64,000 nt of DNA from CAVUDO01 sp963740255 (GTDB taxonomy: Bacteria; Actinomycetota; Actinomycetes; Mycobacteriales; Cryptosporangiaceae). The stretch spans positions 2,046,001 to 2,110,000 of the forward strand of contig CAVUDO010000002.1 of NCBI GenBank assembly GCA_963740255.1, written 5' to 3'. Made by a program: the position numbers and the translations under genes. Under the pieces are notes generated by a model. That model was not told the DNA's origin and made no database searches. It worked only from the letters and a program-made list of their open reading frames with translations. Below are positions 44,843 to 53,324 of the stretch, piece after piece; positions within the stretch are counted from its first letter, which is position 1; each line of letters starts with the position of its first letter.

Positions 44843-46477
44843 ATGACCGTTGCCCCCACCGTGGACGCGCTGCGTGCCGCCGCCGAGGAGTGGATCGCCG
44901 ACGATCCCGACCCTGAGACCCGCGCGGAGCTGACATCCGTCGTGGCGGGGTTGCCGGGCACGGCAGACGACTTGGCCGACCGGTTCGCGGCGCCGCTGAC
45001 GTTCGGCACGGCCGGGCTGCGGGGGCCGGTTCGGGCTGGTCCGAACGGGATGAACCGTGCGGTGGTGCGGGGAGCGGCCGCCGGGCTGGTCGCCCACCTG
45101 GAAGCCCAGCCGGTGAGCGGGCCGGTGGTGATCGGGTTCGACGGCCGGCACGGCAGCGTGGCGTTCGCCGCCGAGACCGCGGCTGTGGTCACCGGGGCGG
45201 CGCGCGGTGCGCTGGTGCTGCCCGGCCCGCTGCCCACGCCGGTGCTCGCGTACGCCGTCCGCGCGCTCGGTGCCGCGGCCGGCGTGATGGTCACCGCGAG
45301 CCACAACCCCCCCGCCGACAACGGGTACAAGGTGTACCTCGGCGACGGGGCCCAGATCGTGCCCCCGGCCGACCGGGAGATCGAGTTCGCCATCCGCGCG
45401 GTCGGCCCGCTCGCGCGGGTCCCCCTCGGCGACACCGCCCAGCCGCTCGGCGAGCACCTGGTGAAGTCCTACGTCGACGCCGTCGCGGCGCTGGTCGACC
45501 CGGGTTCGCCGCGCGACCTGCGGGTGGCCTACACACCCCTGCACGGCGTCGGGCGGGACGTGCTGCTGGCGGCCTTCGCCGCGGCCGGGTTCGCGCCGCC
45601 GGCCGTGGTGGCCGAGCAGGCCGAACCCGACCCGGACTTCTCCACGGTGAGCTTCCCCAACCCGGAGGAGCCCGGCGCCGTCGACCTGCTGCTCGAGCTC
45701 GCCCGCGAAACCCATGCCGACCTGGCCATCGCGAACGACCCCGACGCCGACCGGTGCGCCGTGGCGGTGCCCACCGCCGACGGCGACTGGCGGATGTTGC
45801 ACGGCGACGAGCTGGGCGTGCTGCTGGCCGACCACCTGCTCCGCCGGGGCGCCAAGGGTACGTTCGCCACCACGATCGTGTCGTCCTCGCTGCTCAAGGC
45901 CCTGGCGTCGGCCCGCGGGGCCGGGTACGCCGAGACCCTGACGGGCTTCAAGTGGATCGCCCGGGCCGCCGACGACCTGGCCTTCGGTTACGAGGAGGCG
46001 CTGGGCTACGCCGTGGCACCGCAGGTCGTGCGGGACAAGGACGGCATCTCCGCCGCGCTGCTGGTGGCCGAACTGGCCGCGACGCTCAAGGCGGCCGGCG
46101 CCACCCTGCAGGACCGGCTGGACGAGCTGGCCCGGGAGTTCGGCCTGCACCTGACCGGTCCCCTGACCCTGCGGGTGGACGACCTCGCGCTGATCGCGGC
46201 CGGCATGGCCCGGCTGCGGAGCGCGCTCCCGGCCACCCTGCTCGGCCGTCCGGTCACCGAGACGCGCGACCTGCTCCCCGACGCCGACGTGGTGATCCTG
46301 CGCGCGGACGGCGTCCGGGTGGTCGTCCGGCCCTCCGGCACCGAGCCGAAGCTCAAGGCATACCTGGAAGTCGTCGAGCCCGTCACCGCCGGCCCCGCAG
46401 ACGCCCTCACCGCGGCCGCCGAACGCCTGGCCGCCCTCCGCACCGAGGTCGCCTCGGTCCTCCGTATCACGCCGTAG
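44843..46477 (+). CDS. Phosphohexomutase / phosphopentomutase-like (PgmB/ManB family)
   Basis: Interconverts sugar 1- and 6- (or 5-) phosphates. Seen: 544 residues with FGTAGLRGPVRAGPNGMN, the phosphoserine loop VMVTASHNPPADNGYKVYLGD (Ser in TASHNPP), the metal site ANDPDADRCAVAVP and FGYEEALGYAV (sugar ring), and the final phosphate loop VVRPSGTEPKLKAYLEV. Known: members of this length in actinomycetes are annotated phosphomannomutase but may act as phosphopentomutase. Near deoC, deoA, PNP and upp a role with ribose/deoxyribose phosphate is attractive. The ATG at 44843 with GGGGGG upstream is preferred. Confidence 0.88.
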   Translation: MTVAPTVDALRAAAEEWIADDPDPETRAELTSVVAGLPGTADDLADRFAAPLTFGTAGLRGPVRAGPNGMNRAVVRGAAAGLVAHLEAQPVSGPVVIGFDGRHGSVAFAAETAAVVTGAARGALVLPGPLPTPVLAYAVRALGAAAGVMVTASHNPPADNGYKVYLGDGAQIVPPADREIEFAIRAVGPLARVPLGDTAQPLGEHLVKSYVDAVAALVDPGSPRDLRVAYTPLHGVGRDVLLAAFAAAGFAPPAVVAEQAEPDPDFSTVSFPNPEEPGAVDLLLELARETHADLAIANDPDADRCAVAVPTADGDWRMLHGDELGVLLADHLLRRGAKGTFATTIVSSSLLKALASARGAGYAETLTGFKWIARAADDLAFGYEEALGYAVAPQVVRDKDGISAALLVAELAATLKAAGATLQDRLDELAREFGLHLTGPLTLRVDDLALIAAGMARLRSALPATLLGRPVTETRDLLPDADVVILRADGVRVVVRPSGTEPKLKAYLEVVEPVTAGPADALTAAAERLAALRTEVASVLRITP

Positions 46478-46482
46478 ACAGC

Positions 46483-46502
46483 TCCTTACCATTGAGTAAG
46501 GA
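46483..46502. repeat. Inverted repeat upstream of the broken PIN gene
   Basis: TCCTTAC and GTAAGGA form a perfect 7-bp inverted repeat with a 6-base loop. It lies just after the mutase stop and before the toxin-antitoxin remnant. It could be the operator of the lost antitoxin or a weak terminator. Confidence 0.4.
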
Positions 46503-46565
46503 AAGATGTCTAATGTGAGGTATGGAGACTGCGATCGCGGCGGGTGCCACGGCGGGCGCCGACCT

Positions 46566-46971
46566 GTGATCGGGCTCGACACGAACGTGCTCGTCCGCTA
46601 CATCGCCCAGGACGACCCCGATCAATCGGCCAGAGCGACCGCGTTGATCGAGAGCCTCGACGAGGACAACCGTGGATTCGTCAGCACGGTCGCGCTGGTC
46701 GAGTTGCACTGGGTGCTGCGGCGCGCGTACAAGGTCACCCGCACCAACGCTGCGGCCATCGTCCAGAAGCTGCTCGAATCACAGGAGCTGACGATCCAGG
46801 AGCCCGACGTCATCCGTCGGCTCTCGTGCACGTCGATGACGACATCGACTTCTCCGATGCGGTGACCAGCGAGTCGGCAGCATGGCGGGGTGCGGCCACA
46901 CCGCCACGTTCGACCGCCGGGCTTCTCGCCTGAAAGGGATGTCGCTCGTCCCCGACATCGGTACCCGCTGA
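46566..46971 (+). pseudogene. PIN-domain toxin (VapC-like), double frameshift, antitoxin degraded
   Basis: A PIN ribonuclease gene in three frames. Seen: VIGLDTNVLVRYIAQDD with the first Asp, STVALVELHWVLRRAY with the Glu; after a shift near 46818 DDDIDFSDAVTSE with Asp; after a second shift near 46882 GCGHTATFDRRASRLKGM and a stop at 46969-46971. Each shift can be repaired by one inserted base. Upstream, a 15-codon frame ending ATAGADL overlaps the GTG with its TGA, as antitoxin ends do, but the rest of an antitoxin is missing. All active-site acids remain in the broken gene. Confidence 0.75.
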
Positions 46972-47033
46972 GCCCAGGGGCACCGACCATGCCGACCCAC
47001 GCGGCGGCCGAGCGGTCCGCCTGGAGGTGGACC

Positions 47034-47657
47034 TCAGACGGCGCCGAACTGGCGGTCGCCCGCGTCGCCGAGGCCCGGGACGATGTAGGCCGAGTCGTTC
47101 AGCCGCTCCTCCACGCTGGCCGTGACCACCCGGATCGGCAGCCCGGACTCCTCCAGCCGGCGCAGCCCCTCCGGTGCGGCCAGCACGCACACCACCGTCA
47201 CGTCGGTCGCGCCACGGGAGGTGAGCAGCCCGACGCAGTGCTGGAGCGAGCCACCCGTGGCCAGCATCGGGTCGAGCACGATCACCGGACGGCCGGTCAG
47301 GTCGCCCGGCAGCGATTCCATGTAGGCCCGCGGCTCGAACGTCACCTCGTCGCGGGCCAGCCCGACGAATCCCATCGTCGCCTCGGGCAGCAGTCCGTGC
47401 GCGGCGTCGGCCATGCCCAGGCCCGCCCGCAGGACCGGGACCAGCAGCGGCGGGTTCACCAGCCGGGTGCCCGTGGTGCGGGCCACCGGCGTGTGGATCT
47501 GGTACGTCTCGGACGCGATGTCCCGGGTGGCCTCGTAGACGAGCAGCACGGTCAGCTCGCGCAGCGCCGCGCGGAAGGCCGCCGGCTCGGTGCGGGCGTC
47601 GCGCATGGTGGTGAGACGGGCGGCGGCCAGCGGATGCTCGACGACGAGGGTTTCCAC
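47034..47657 (-). CDS. upp: Uracil phosphoribosyltransferase
   Basis: Converts uracil and PRPP to UMP. Seen: 207 residues with LVVEHPLAAARLTTMRD at the start, VPVLRAGLGMADAAHGLLP, FEPRAYMESLPGDLTG, the PRPP loop VIVLDPMLATGGSLQHCV, and the uracil-binding RLNDSAYIVPGLGDAGDRQFG end. The GTG at 47657 gives the standard N-terminus. It works in pyrimidine salvage with deoA (thymidine phosphorylase) and the other nucleoside enzymes of the window. Confidence 0.95.
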   Translation of the reverse strand: METLVVEHPLAAARLTTMRDARTEPAAFRAALRELTVLLVYEATRDIASETYQIHTPVARTTGTRLVNPPLLVPVLRAGLGMADAAHGLLPEATMGFVGLARDEVTFEPRAYMESLPGDLTGRPVIVLDPMLATGGSLQHCVGLLTSRGATDVTVVCVLAAPEGLRRLEESGLPIRVVTASVEERLNDSAYIVPGLGDAGDRQFGAV

Positions 47658-47686
47658 GGCTGGCAACCTACACGCCTGCCTACCGC

Positions 47687-48313
47687 TCACAAGGACGCCG
47701 GTTCGCGCCACATCGTCCAGACCCGCGGGCCGCTGTCGAGGAAGTAGGCGTCGTCGCGCAACACCACGAACCCGGCCTTCTCGTAGAACGCGACGTTGTC
47801 CTCCTCCGCCGTCTCCAGGTAGCAGGCGGTGGCCTCGGCGTCGGCCCGCGCGGTGCCGGCGGCCACCAGCCGGGAGCCGACCCCCTGGCCGCGGGCGTCC
47901 TCCGCCACCCCGAGCGCGACCAGGTACCAGTGCGGCTTCGGCGGGTGCATGGCGTCCTTGGCCCTGGTCAGCCTGGACTGGCGTGGCACGCTCGACGGGT
48001 CGGCCAGCACGATGCCGGCGGCATGGCGGATCAGCACCGCCCGCCGCCACCCCGTGAGCCGGTAGGCACCGGGGGGCAGCCACATCGAGGCCCCCACCAT
48101 GGCGCCGGCCTCGTCGAGGGCGATCATCGGCCCGCCCTGGCCGATCGCGTCCTTGAGGCCAGCCCGGAACACGTGCGATAACGCCTTTGCCCGCCAGCGC
48201 GGATCGGGGTGGTAGACGGCCCGGATGTTGGCGTCCTCGAAGAAGCAGTCCTTCAGCAGGTCGGCTGCCTCGGCGAGCCGCGCACGACGCAGCGGGGTGA
48301 CCGTGATGCCCAT
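47687..48313 (-). CDS. GNAT family N-acetyltransferase
   Basis: A 208-residue acetyltransferase. Seen: a variable N-terminal half (LLKDCFFEDANIRAVYHPD) and motif A GVAEDARGQGVGSRLVAAG with the acyl-CoA loop, followed by YLETAEEDNVAFYEKAGFVV. This arrangement, with WYLVALGV before the loop, is typical of actinomycete GNATs close to puromycin-type acetyltransferases. The ATG at 48313 follows GAGGAGGGG. It lies 30 bp upstream of upp in the same direction and may share its transcript. Substrate unknown. Confidence 0.82.
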   Translation of the reverse strand: MGITVTPLRRARLAEAADLLKDCFFEDANIRAVYHPDPRWRAKALSHVFRAGLKDAIGQGGPMIALDEAGAMVGASMWLPPGAYRLTGWRRAVLIRHAAGIVLADPSSVPRQSRLTRAKDAMHPPKPHWYLVALGVAEDARGQGVGSRLVAAGTARADAEATACYLETAEEDNVAFYEKAGFVVLRDDAYFLDSGPRVWTMWREPASL

Positions 48314-48443
48314 CGCCCCTCCTCGCGGCACGACCAGGACGGCCGGCACCGCGACCGACCCCCCGAGAACAAGTGACACCCTCCCATCCCGGCCGACGGG
48401 CTACCACCGCAACCGGGCCCAGGTCACCGAGGCACTATTCATG

Positions 48444-48469
48444 GCATCATTGGATGAGGTTCTTGATGC
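48444..48469. promoter_or_regulatory. Candidate VapB operator
   Basis: GCATCA (48444-48449) and TGATGC (48464-48469) form a perfect 6-bp inverted repeat spaced by 14 bases, immediately ahead of the ribosome site of vapB. Antitoxins of this kind often bind such repeats to regulate their own operon. Prediction only. Confidence 0.35.
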
Positions 48470-48484
48470 AGAGGAGGGGTGGCG

Positions 48485-48676
48485 ATGCGGACCACGCTTG
48501 CGCTGGACGACGACCTGGTCGCGGAGGCCCAGCGCCTGACCGGAACCCGCGAGAAGAGCGCCCTGATCCGTGAGGCGTTGCGGGCGCTCATCCAGCGGGA
48601 GAGCGCGGCCCGCCTGGCCAGGTTGGGAGGCACCGAACCCGGCCTGACCGGAACCCCCCGGCGACGCCCCGCATGA
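48485..48676 (+). CDS. vapB: VapB-type antitoxin
   Basis: A 63-residue antitoxin. Seen: MRTTLALDDDLVAEAQRLTG, the ribbon-helix-helix start of the PF09957 VapB family, followed by KSALIREALRALIQRES and a flexible Pro/Arg-rich tail that would block the toxin. The ATG at 48485 sits seven bases after GAGGAGG and is preferred to a GTG six bases earlier. Its stop overlaps the toxin ATG in ATGA. Confidence 0.88.
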   Translation: MRTTLALDDDLVAEAQRLTGTREKSALIREALRALIQRESAARLARLGGTEPGLTGTPRRRPA

Positions 48677-49071
48677 TCCTCGTCGACACCTCGATCTGGA
48701 TCGAACACCTCCGCGCCGGCCACTCCACCCTGGTCGCCCTGCTCGAACGCGGCCAGGTTCTCGCCCATCCCTGGGTGACCGGCGAGATCGCGCTCGGCAG
48801 CCTCTCCCGGCGCGAGGAAGTCCTCGGCCTGCTCGCCGGCCTGCCCCAGGCCGCGGTCGCCACGCCGGTGGAAGTCCTGACGCTGGTGGAACTGCACCGG
48901 TTGTACGGCCTCGGAATCGGCTACGTGGACGCGCAACTGCTCGCCGCGACAAGGCTGACACCCGACGCGGCGCTCTGGACGAACGACAAGCGCCTCGCCG
49001 TGGCGGCCGCCCAGCTGGAGTGCGGGATCGAGCCCTCACCGCCCGCCCCCGACCTAGACTCGGGGCCATGA
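48673..49071 (+). CDS. vapC: VapC-type PIN-domain toxin
   Basis: A 132-residue ribonuclease toxin. Seen: MILVDTSIWIEHLRAG with D5, WVTGEIALGSLSRREEVL with the Glu, GIGYVDAQLLAATRL and LWTNDKRLAVAAAQ with the remaining acids. Known: VapC toxins cut tRNA or rRNA when released by VapB. It is coupled to vapB and overlaps the start of deoC by a few bases at its end. Unlike the PIN gene 2 kb upstream it is intact. Confidence 0.9.
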   Translation: MILVDTSIWIEHLRAGHSTLVALLERGQVLAHPWVTGEIALGSLSRREEVLGLLAGLPQAAVATPVEVLTLVELHRLYGLGIGYVDAQLLAATRLTPDAALWTNDKRLAVAAAQLECGIEPSPPAPDLDSGP

Positions 49072-50030
49072 CCGTCACGGCAGCCGCGCCGTCCGTCTCC
49101 CCCTTCGGCGACGCCACGTCCTCCGAGGCGACCCTGCGCCGGTTCCTGCACGGGCTGCCTGGTGTCGACCAGGTCGGTGCGGAAGCGCGCGCGGCGATGC
49201 TCGCCACCCGCTCGATCAAGACCTCGGCCAAGGCGTACGCGCTGGACCTGGCCATCCGGATGATCGACCTCACCACGCTGGAAGGTGCCGACACCCCCGG
49301 CAAGATCCGGACGCTCGCCGCGAAGGCCCGGCGTCCCGATCCCTCCGACCCGACCTGCCCGGCCGTGGCCGCCGTCTGCGTGTACGGCGACATGGTGCCG
49401 GTGGCGGTCGAGGCGGTCCGGGGCTCGGGCGTGCATGTGGCCGCGGTGGCCACCGCGTTCCCGTCCGGCCGGGCGTCGCTCGCGGTGAAGCTGGCCGACA
49501 CCCGCGAGGCGGTTGCGGCCGGCGCGGACGAGATCGACATGGTGATCGACCGGGGCGCGTTCCTGGCCGGGCACTACCGGGCGGTATTCGACGAGATCGT
49601 GGCCGTGAAGGACGCCGTGGGCACCGCGCACCTCAAGGTGATCCTGGAGACCGGCGAGCTGGTCACCTACGACAACGTGCGGCGGGCGTCCTGGCTGGCG
49701 ATGCTGGCCGGCGCGGACTTCGTCAAGACCTCGACCGGCAAGGTCTCCCCGGCCGCCACCCTGCCGGTGACGCTGGTGATGCTGGAGGCCGTCCGCGACT
49801 TCCGGGACGCCACCGGCCGACAGGTGGGCATGAAGCCCGCGGGCGGCATCCGCACCGCCAAGGACGCCACGCGGTACCTGGTCATGGTCAACGAGGTGTG
49901 CGGGGAGCGCTGGCTCGACCCCGACTGGTTCCGGTTCGGGGCGTCGAGCCTGCTCAACGACCTGCTGATGCAGCGGATGAAGCTGGCCACCGGCCGCTAC
50001 ACCGGCTCCGACTACGTGACACTGGACTGA
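49068..50030 (+). CDS. deoC: Deoxyribose-phosphate aldolase
   Basis: Splits 2-deoxyribose-5-phosphate to glyceraldehyde-3-phosphate and acetaldehyde. Seen: 320 residues with RMIDLTTLEGADTPGKI, AVCVYGDMVPVAVEAV, ADEIDMVIDRGAFLAG, HLKVILETGELVTYDNV and the Schiff-base Lys in DFVKTSTGKVSP, then VGMKPAGGIRTAKDA. It is longer than the 220-260-residue enteric form, as in actinomycetes. It is followed five bases later by an aldehyde dehydrogenase that could remove the acetaldehyde. The ATG overlaps the end of vapC. Confidence 0.93.
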   Translation: MTVTAAAPSVSPFGDATSSEATLRRFLHGLPGVDQVGAEARAAMLATRSIKTSAKAYALDLAIRMIDLTTLEGADTPGKIRTLAAKARRPDPSDPTCPAVAAVCVYGDMVPVAVEAVRGSGVHVAAVATAFPSGRASLAVKLADTREAVAAGADEIDMVIDRGAFLAGHYRAVFDEIVAVKDAVGTAHLKVILETGELVTYDNVRRASWLAMLAGADFVKTSTGKVSPAATLPVTLVMLEAVRDFRDATGRQVGMKPAGGIRTAKDATRYLVMVNEVCGERWLDPDWFRFGASSLLNDLLMQRMKLATGRYTGSDYVTLD

Positions 50031-50035
50031 TCGCG

Positions 50036-51472
50036 ATGCCTGGATTCGAGTACGCGCCCGCGCCGGAGTCACGGGACCTCGTCGACCTGCGCGCGTCCTA
50101 CGGGCTGTTCGTGGACGGCGCGTTCGTCGACCCGGTCGACGGCGCGACGTTCAAGTCGATCTCGCCGGCCAGCGAGGAGGTGCTCGCCGAGGTCGCCGAG
50201 GCCGGGCCCGCCGACGTGGACCGCGCGGTGGCCGCCGCCCGCCGGGCGTACGACGAGGTCTGGGGCCCGATGCCGGGCCGGGAGCGGGCCAAGTACCTCT
50301 ACCGGATCGCACGGCTGATCCAGGAGCGCTCCCGCGAGCTGGCCGTGCTGGAGTCGCTCGACAACGGCAAGCCGATCCGGGAGTCCCGCGACGTCGACCT
50401 GCCGCTGGTGGCGGCGCACTTCTTCTACTACGCCGGCTGGGCCGACAAGCTCCCCTACGCCGGCTTCGGAGCCGACCCCCAGCCGCTCGGGGTCGCCGGC
50501 CAGGTCATCCCGTGGAACTTCCCGCTGCTCATGCTGGCGTGGAAGATCGCCCCGGCGCTGGCCTGCGGCAACACGGTCGTCCTCAAGCCGGCCGAGACCA
50601 CCCCGCTGACGGCGCTGGCCTTCGCCGAGATCTGCCAGCAGGCCGACCTGCCGCCGGGTGTGGTCAACATCCTCACCGGCGCGGGCGAGACCGGCCGGGC
50701 CCTGGTCGAGCACCCCGGCGTCGACAAGGTGGCGTTCACCGGCTCCACCGAGGTGGGCAAAGCCATCGCCCGCGCGGTCGCGGGCACGGCGAAGAAGGTC
50801 ACGCTCGAACTCGGCGGCAAGGCGGCCAACATCGTCTTCGACGACGCCCCGGTCGACCAGGCCGTCGAGGGCATCGTCAACGGGATCTTCTTCAACCAGG
50901 GCCACGTCTGCTGCGCCGGCTCCCGGCTGCTGGTGCAGGAGTCGGTGTACGACGAGGTGATGGCCTCGCTCAAGCGGCGCCTGGCCACGCTGCGGGTGGG
51001 CGATCCGCTGGACAAGAACACCGACGTCGGCGCGATCAACTCCGCCGAGCAGCTCGACCGCATCCGGACGTTGTCGGCGGTGGGCGAGGCCGAGGGGGCC
51101 GACCGCTGGTCGCCGCCGTGCGAGCTGCCCGAACGCGGGTTCTGGTTCGCGCCCACGGTGTTCACCGGGGTCTCCCAGGCCCACCGGATCGCCCGCGAGG
51201 AGATCTTCGGGCCGGTGCTCTCGGTGCTCACCTTCCGGACGCCGGCCGAGGCGATCGAGAAGGCCAACAACACCCCGTACGGGCTCTCGGCGGGCGTGTG
51301 GACGGACAAGGGCTCGCGGATCCTCTGGGCGGCCTCGAAGCTGCGGGCCGGCGTGGTCTGGGCCAACACGTTCAACAAGTTCGACCCGACCTCGCCGTTC
51401 GGCGGCTACAGGGAGTCGGGTTACGGCCGCGAGGGCGGCCGGCACGGGCTGGAGGCGTACCTCCGTGGCTGA
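50036..51472 (+). CDS. Aldehyde dehydrogenase
   Basis: Oxidises an aldehyde with NAD(P). Seen: 478 residues with VIPWNFPLLMLAWKIAPALA, the coenzyme fold GNTVVLKPAETTPLTA, FTGSTEVGKAIARAVAG, the catalytic Glu in LELGGKAANIVFDD, the catalytic Cys in FNQGHVCCAGSRLLV, and EEIFGPVLSVLTF. Its gene begins 5 bp after deoC and overlaps the next gene by 8 bp. Acetaldehyde from DeoC is the most likely substrate, given the layout. Confidence 0.92.
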   Translation: MPGFEYAPAPESRDLVDLRASYGLFVDGAFVDPVDGATFKSISPASEEVLAEVAEAGPADVDRAVAAARRAYDEVWGPMPGRERAKYLYRIARLIQERSRELAVLESLDNGKPIRESRDVDLPLVAAHFFYYAGWADKLPYAGFGADPQPLGVAGQVIPWNFPLLMLAWKIAPALACGNTVVLKPAETTPLTALAFAEICQQADLPPGVVNILTGAGETGRALVEHPGVDKVAFTGSTEVGKAIARAVAGTAKKVTLELGGKAANIVFDDAPVDQAVEGIVNGIFFNQGHVCCAGSRLLVQESVYDEVMASLKRRLATLRVGDPLDKNTDVGAINSAEQLDRIRTLSAVGEAEGADRWSPPCELPERGFWFAPTVFTGVSQAHRIAREEIFGPVLSVLTFRTPAEAIEKANNTPYGLSAGVWTDKGSRILWAASKLRAGVVWANTFNKFDPTSPFGGYRESGYGREGGRHGLEAYLRG

Positions 51473-52388
51473 GTCCAAGAAGTCCGCCGCCAAGGGCGCC
51501 GACGCGAAGCCCGCCGCGTCGGCCGCACCGGCACGGCTCGGCGTGCGCAAGACGTACAAGCTGTACGTCGGCGGGGCGTTCCCCCGCTCGGAGTCGGGGC
51601 GGTCGTACGTGGTGAGCGACGCGAAGGGGGCGTTCGTGGCGAACGCGGCGCGGGCCTCCCGCAAGGACGTGCGCGACGCGGTGGTCGCGGCGCGCAAGGC
51701 GTTCGGCGGCTGGTCGGCCCGGACGGCGTACAACCGGGGCCAGATCCTCTACCGCGTCGCCGAGATGCTGGAAGGCCGCCGCGCCCAGTTCGCCGACGAG
51801 CTGGTGCTCACCGAGGGCGTCCGCCGGGCGAAGGCCGAGGAGTTCGTGGACGCCGCCGTCGACCGCTGGGTCTGGTACGCCGGCTGGGCCGACAAGGTCG
51901 CCCAGGTCCTCGGCAACGCCAACCCCGTGGCGGGGCCGTTCTTCAACCTGTCCTCTCCGGAGCCGACCGGGGTCGTCGGTGTGCTGGCGCCGCAACGGGC
52001 GCCGCTGCTCGGGCTGGTCAGCGTGCTCGCCCCGGCGATCGTCACCGGCAACACCTGCGTGGTGGTGGCGAGCGAGCGGCACCCGCTGCCCGCGGTGACG
52101 CTGGCCGAGGTGCTGGCCACCTCCGACCTGCCCGGCGGGGTGGTCAACCTCCTCACCGGCCACACCGCGGAGCTGGCCCCCTGGCTGGCCTCGCACATGG
52201 ACGTCCAGGCGGTCGACCTGACCGGTGCCGACCCGGAGTCCGTGGCCGACCTCGAACGCGCGGCCGCCGACAACCTCAAGCGCGTCCTCCGCCCGACGCC
52301 GGACGAGGACTTCACCGCCGACCCCGGACTGCGCCGCGTCACCGCGTTCCTGGAGACCAAGACCGTCTGGCACCCCGTCGGCGTCTGA
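51465..52388 (+). CDS. Aldehyde dehydrogenase-like protein lacking the catalytic half
   Basis: A 307-residue protein similar to the N-terminal part of aldehyde dehydrogenases. Seen: a Lys/Ala-rich leader, KTYKLYVGGAFPRSESGR, YNRGQILYRVAEMLEGR, VWYAGWADKVAQVLGN, VVGVLAPQRAPLLGLVSVLAP and GGVVNLLTG. It lacks the ELGGK Glu, the catalytic Cys and the C-terminal bridging domain. Coupled to the intact dehydrogenase by an overlap of 8 bp. Known: actinomycete deoC loci often hold two such genes in tandem, the second short. I infer a structural or regulatory partner, not an enzyme. Confidence 0.8.
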   Translation: MAESKKSAAKGADAKPAASAAPARLGVRKTYKLYVGGAFPRSESGRSYVVSDAKGAFVANAARASRKDVRDAVVAARKAFGGWSARTAYNRGQILYRVAEMLEGRRAQFADELVLTEGVRRAKAEEFVDAAVDRWVWYAGWADKVAQVLGNANPVAGPFFNLSSPEPTGVVGVLAPQRAPLLGLVSVLAPAIVTGNTCVVVASERHPLPAVTLAEVLATSDLPGGVVNLLTGHTAELAPWLASHMDVQAVDLTGADPESVADLERAAADNLKRVLRPTPDEDFTADPGLRRVTAFLETKTVWHPVGV

Positions 52389-52501
52389 ACGGGACCCCGA
52401 CGAGCGGGCGCCGCGGATCGACGCCAAGGTCGCCGAGTTGACACTGCTCGCGTGGAGATGCCCTCGCGCTGGGCCAGGGTGCGGGGAGGGAGGCGTTGCT
52501 G

Positions 52502-53143
52502 ATGGGGTGGTACAGCGACCACGTCCTGCCCAAGGTCTTGGACCTTGCGATGGACACCCAGCACATCCGCCGAATCAGGGCGCGGGTGACTGCCGGTCTG
52601 GCCGGGGAGGTCGTCGAGGTTGGCTTTGGCACCGGACACAACCTGGCCTACCTACCGGCGAGTGTCACCCGCCTCCTCGCGGTCGAGCCGTCCCGGTCCA
52701 GCGTTCGCCTCGCCGCTGCGCGGATCGCCGCCTCCGCGATCCCGATCGACGTCATCGGGCCGGACGCGCAGCGGCTGCCGCTGCCCGACGCCTCGGTGGA
52801 CGCAGCCCTCTGCACCTGGAGCTTGTGCACCATCGCAGACCCGGTCGCGGCCGTCCGTGAGGTGCGCCGGGTGCTGCGCCCTGGCGGACAGCTGCACTTC
52901 GTCGAGCACGGAGTAGCGCCCGACGCGAACGTCCGCAGGTGGCAGGCGCGGCTGAACCGGTTCCAACAGCGGTGGGTAGGAGGTTGCAACCTCGACCGTG
53001 ATATCCCCGAACTTCTCCGCCTCGGCGGCATGGCCGTGTCGCAACTGGAGCGCTATTACGGACAGGGAGAGCCGAAGGCCTTCGCGGCGATGTACGAGGG
53101 CACAGCGGGTCGTCCCCGAGCACTCGGTTCGCACACCGGTTGA
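52502..53143 (+). CDS. Class I SAM-dependent methyltransferase (UbiE-like)
   Basis: A 213-residue methyltransferase. Seen: AGEVVEVGFGTGHNLAYL (motif I), LLAVEPSRSSVRLAAARI, LPLPDASVDAALCTWSLCTIADP, VRRVLRPGGQLHFVEHG, and a C-terminal RFQQRWVGGCNLDRDIPELL with YYGQGEPKAFAAMYEG, typical of phospholipid- or arsenite-like small methyltransferases. The ATG at 52502 is behind GGGGAGGGAGG; a TTG six bases earlier is possible. Substrate unknown. Confidence 0.82.
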   Translation: MGWYSDHVLPKVLDLAMDTQHIRRIRARVTAGLAGEVVEVGFGTGHNLAYLPASVTRLLAVEPSRSSVRLAAARIAASAIPIDVIGPDAQRLPLPDASVDAALCTWSLCTIADPVAAVREVRRVLRPGGQLHFVEHGVAPDANVRRWQARLNRFQQRWVGGCNLDRDIPELLRLGGMAVSQLERYYGQGEPKAFAAMYEGTAGRPRALGSHTG

Positions 53144-53324
53144 TCCCCTTTCCCGGCCACGCTCCGGCGTGTGGCGCCCTGATCCGGTGCGCAGCGGTTG
53201 GCGTCGTTCTGGCATGGTCGCTCCGTCGGCGTCGCGGACGGCGGAGCCGGTGGCCGGCGGAGGAAGGGCGACCGCGGCACGGCACTAGAGTGGGCGATCA
53301 TCAGCCCGATTCCAGGAGGCAGCC

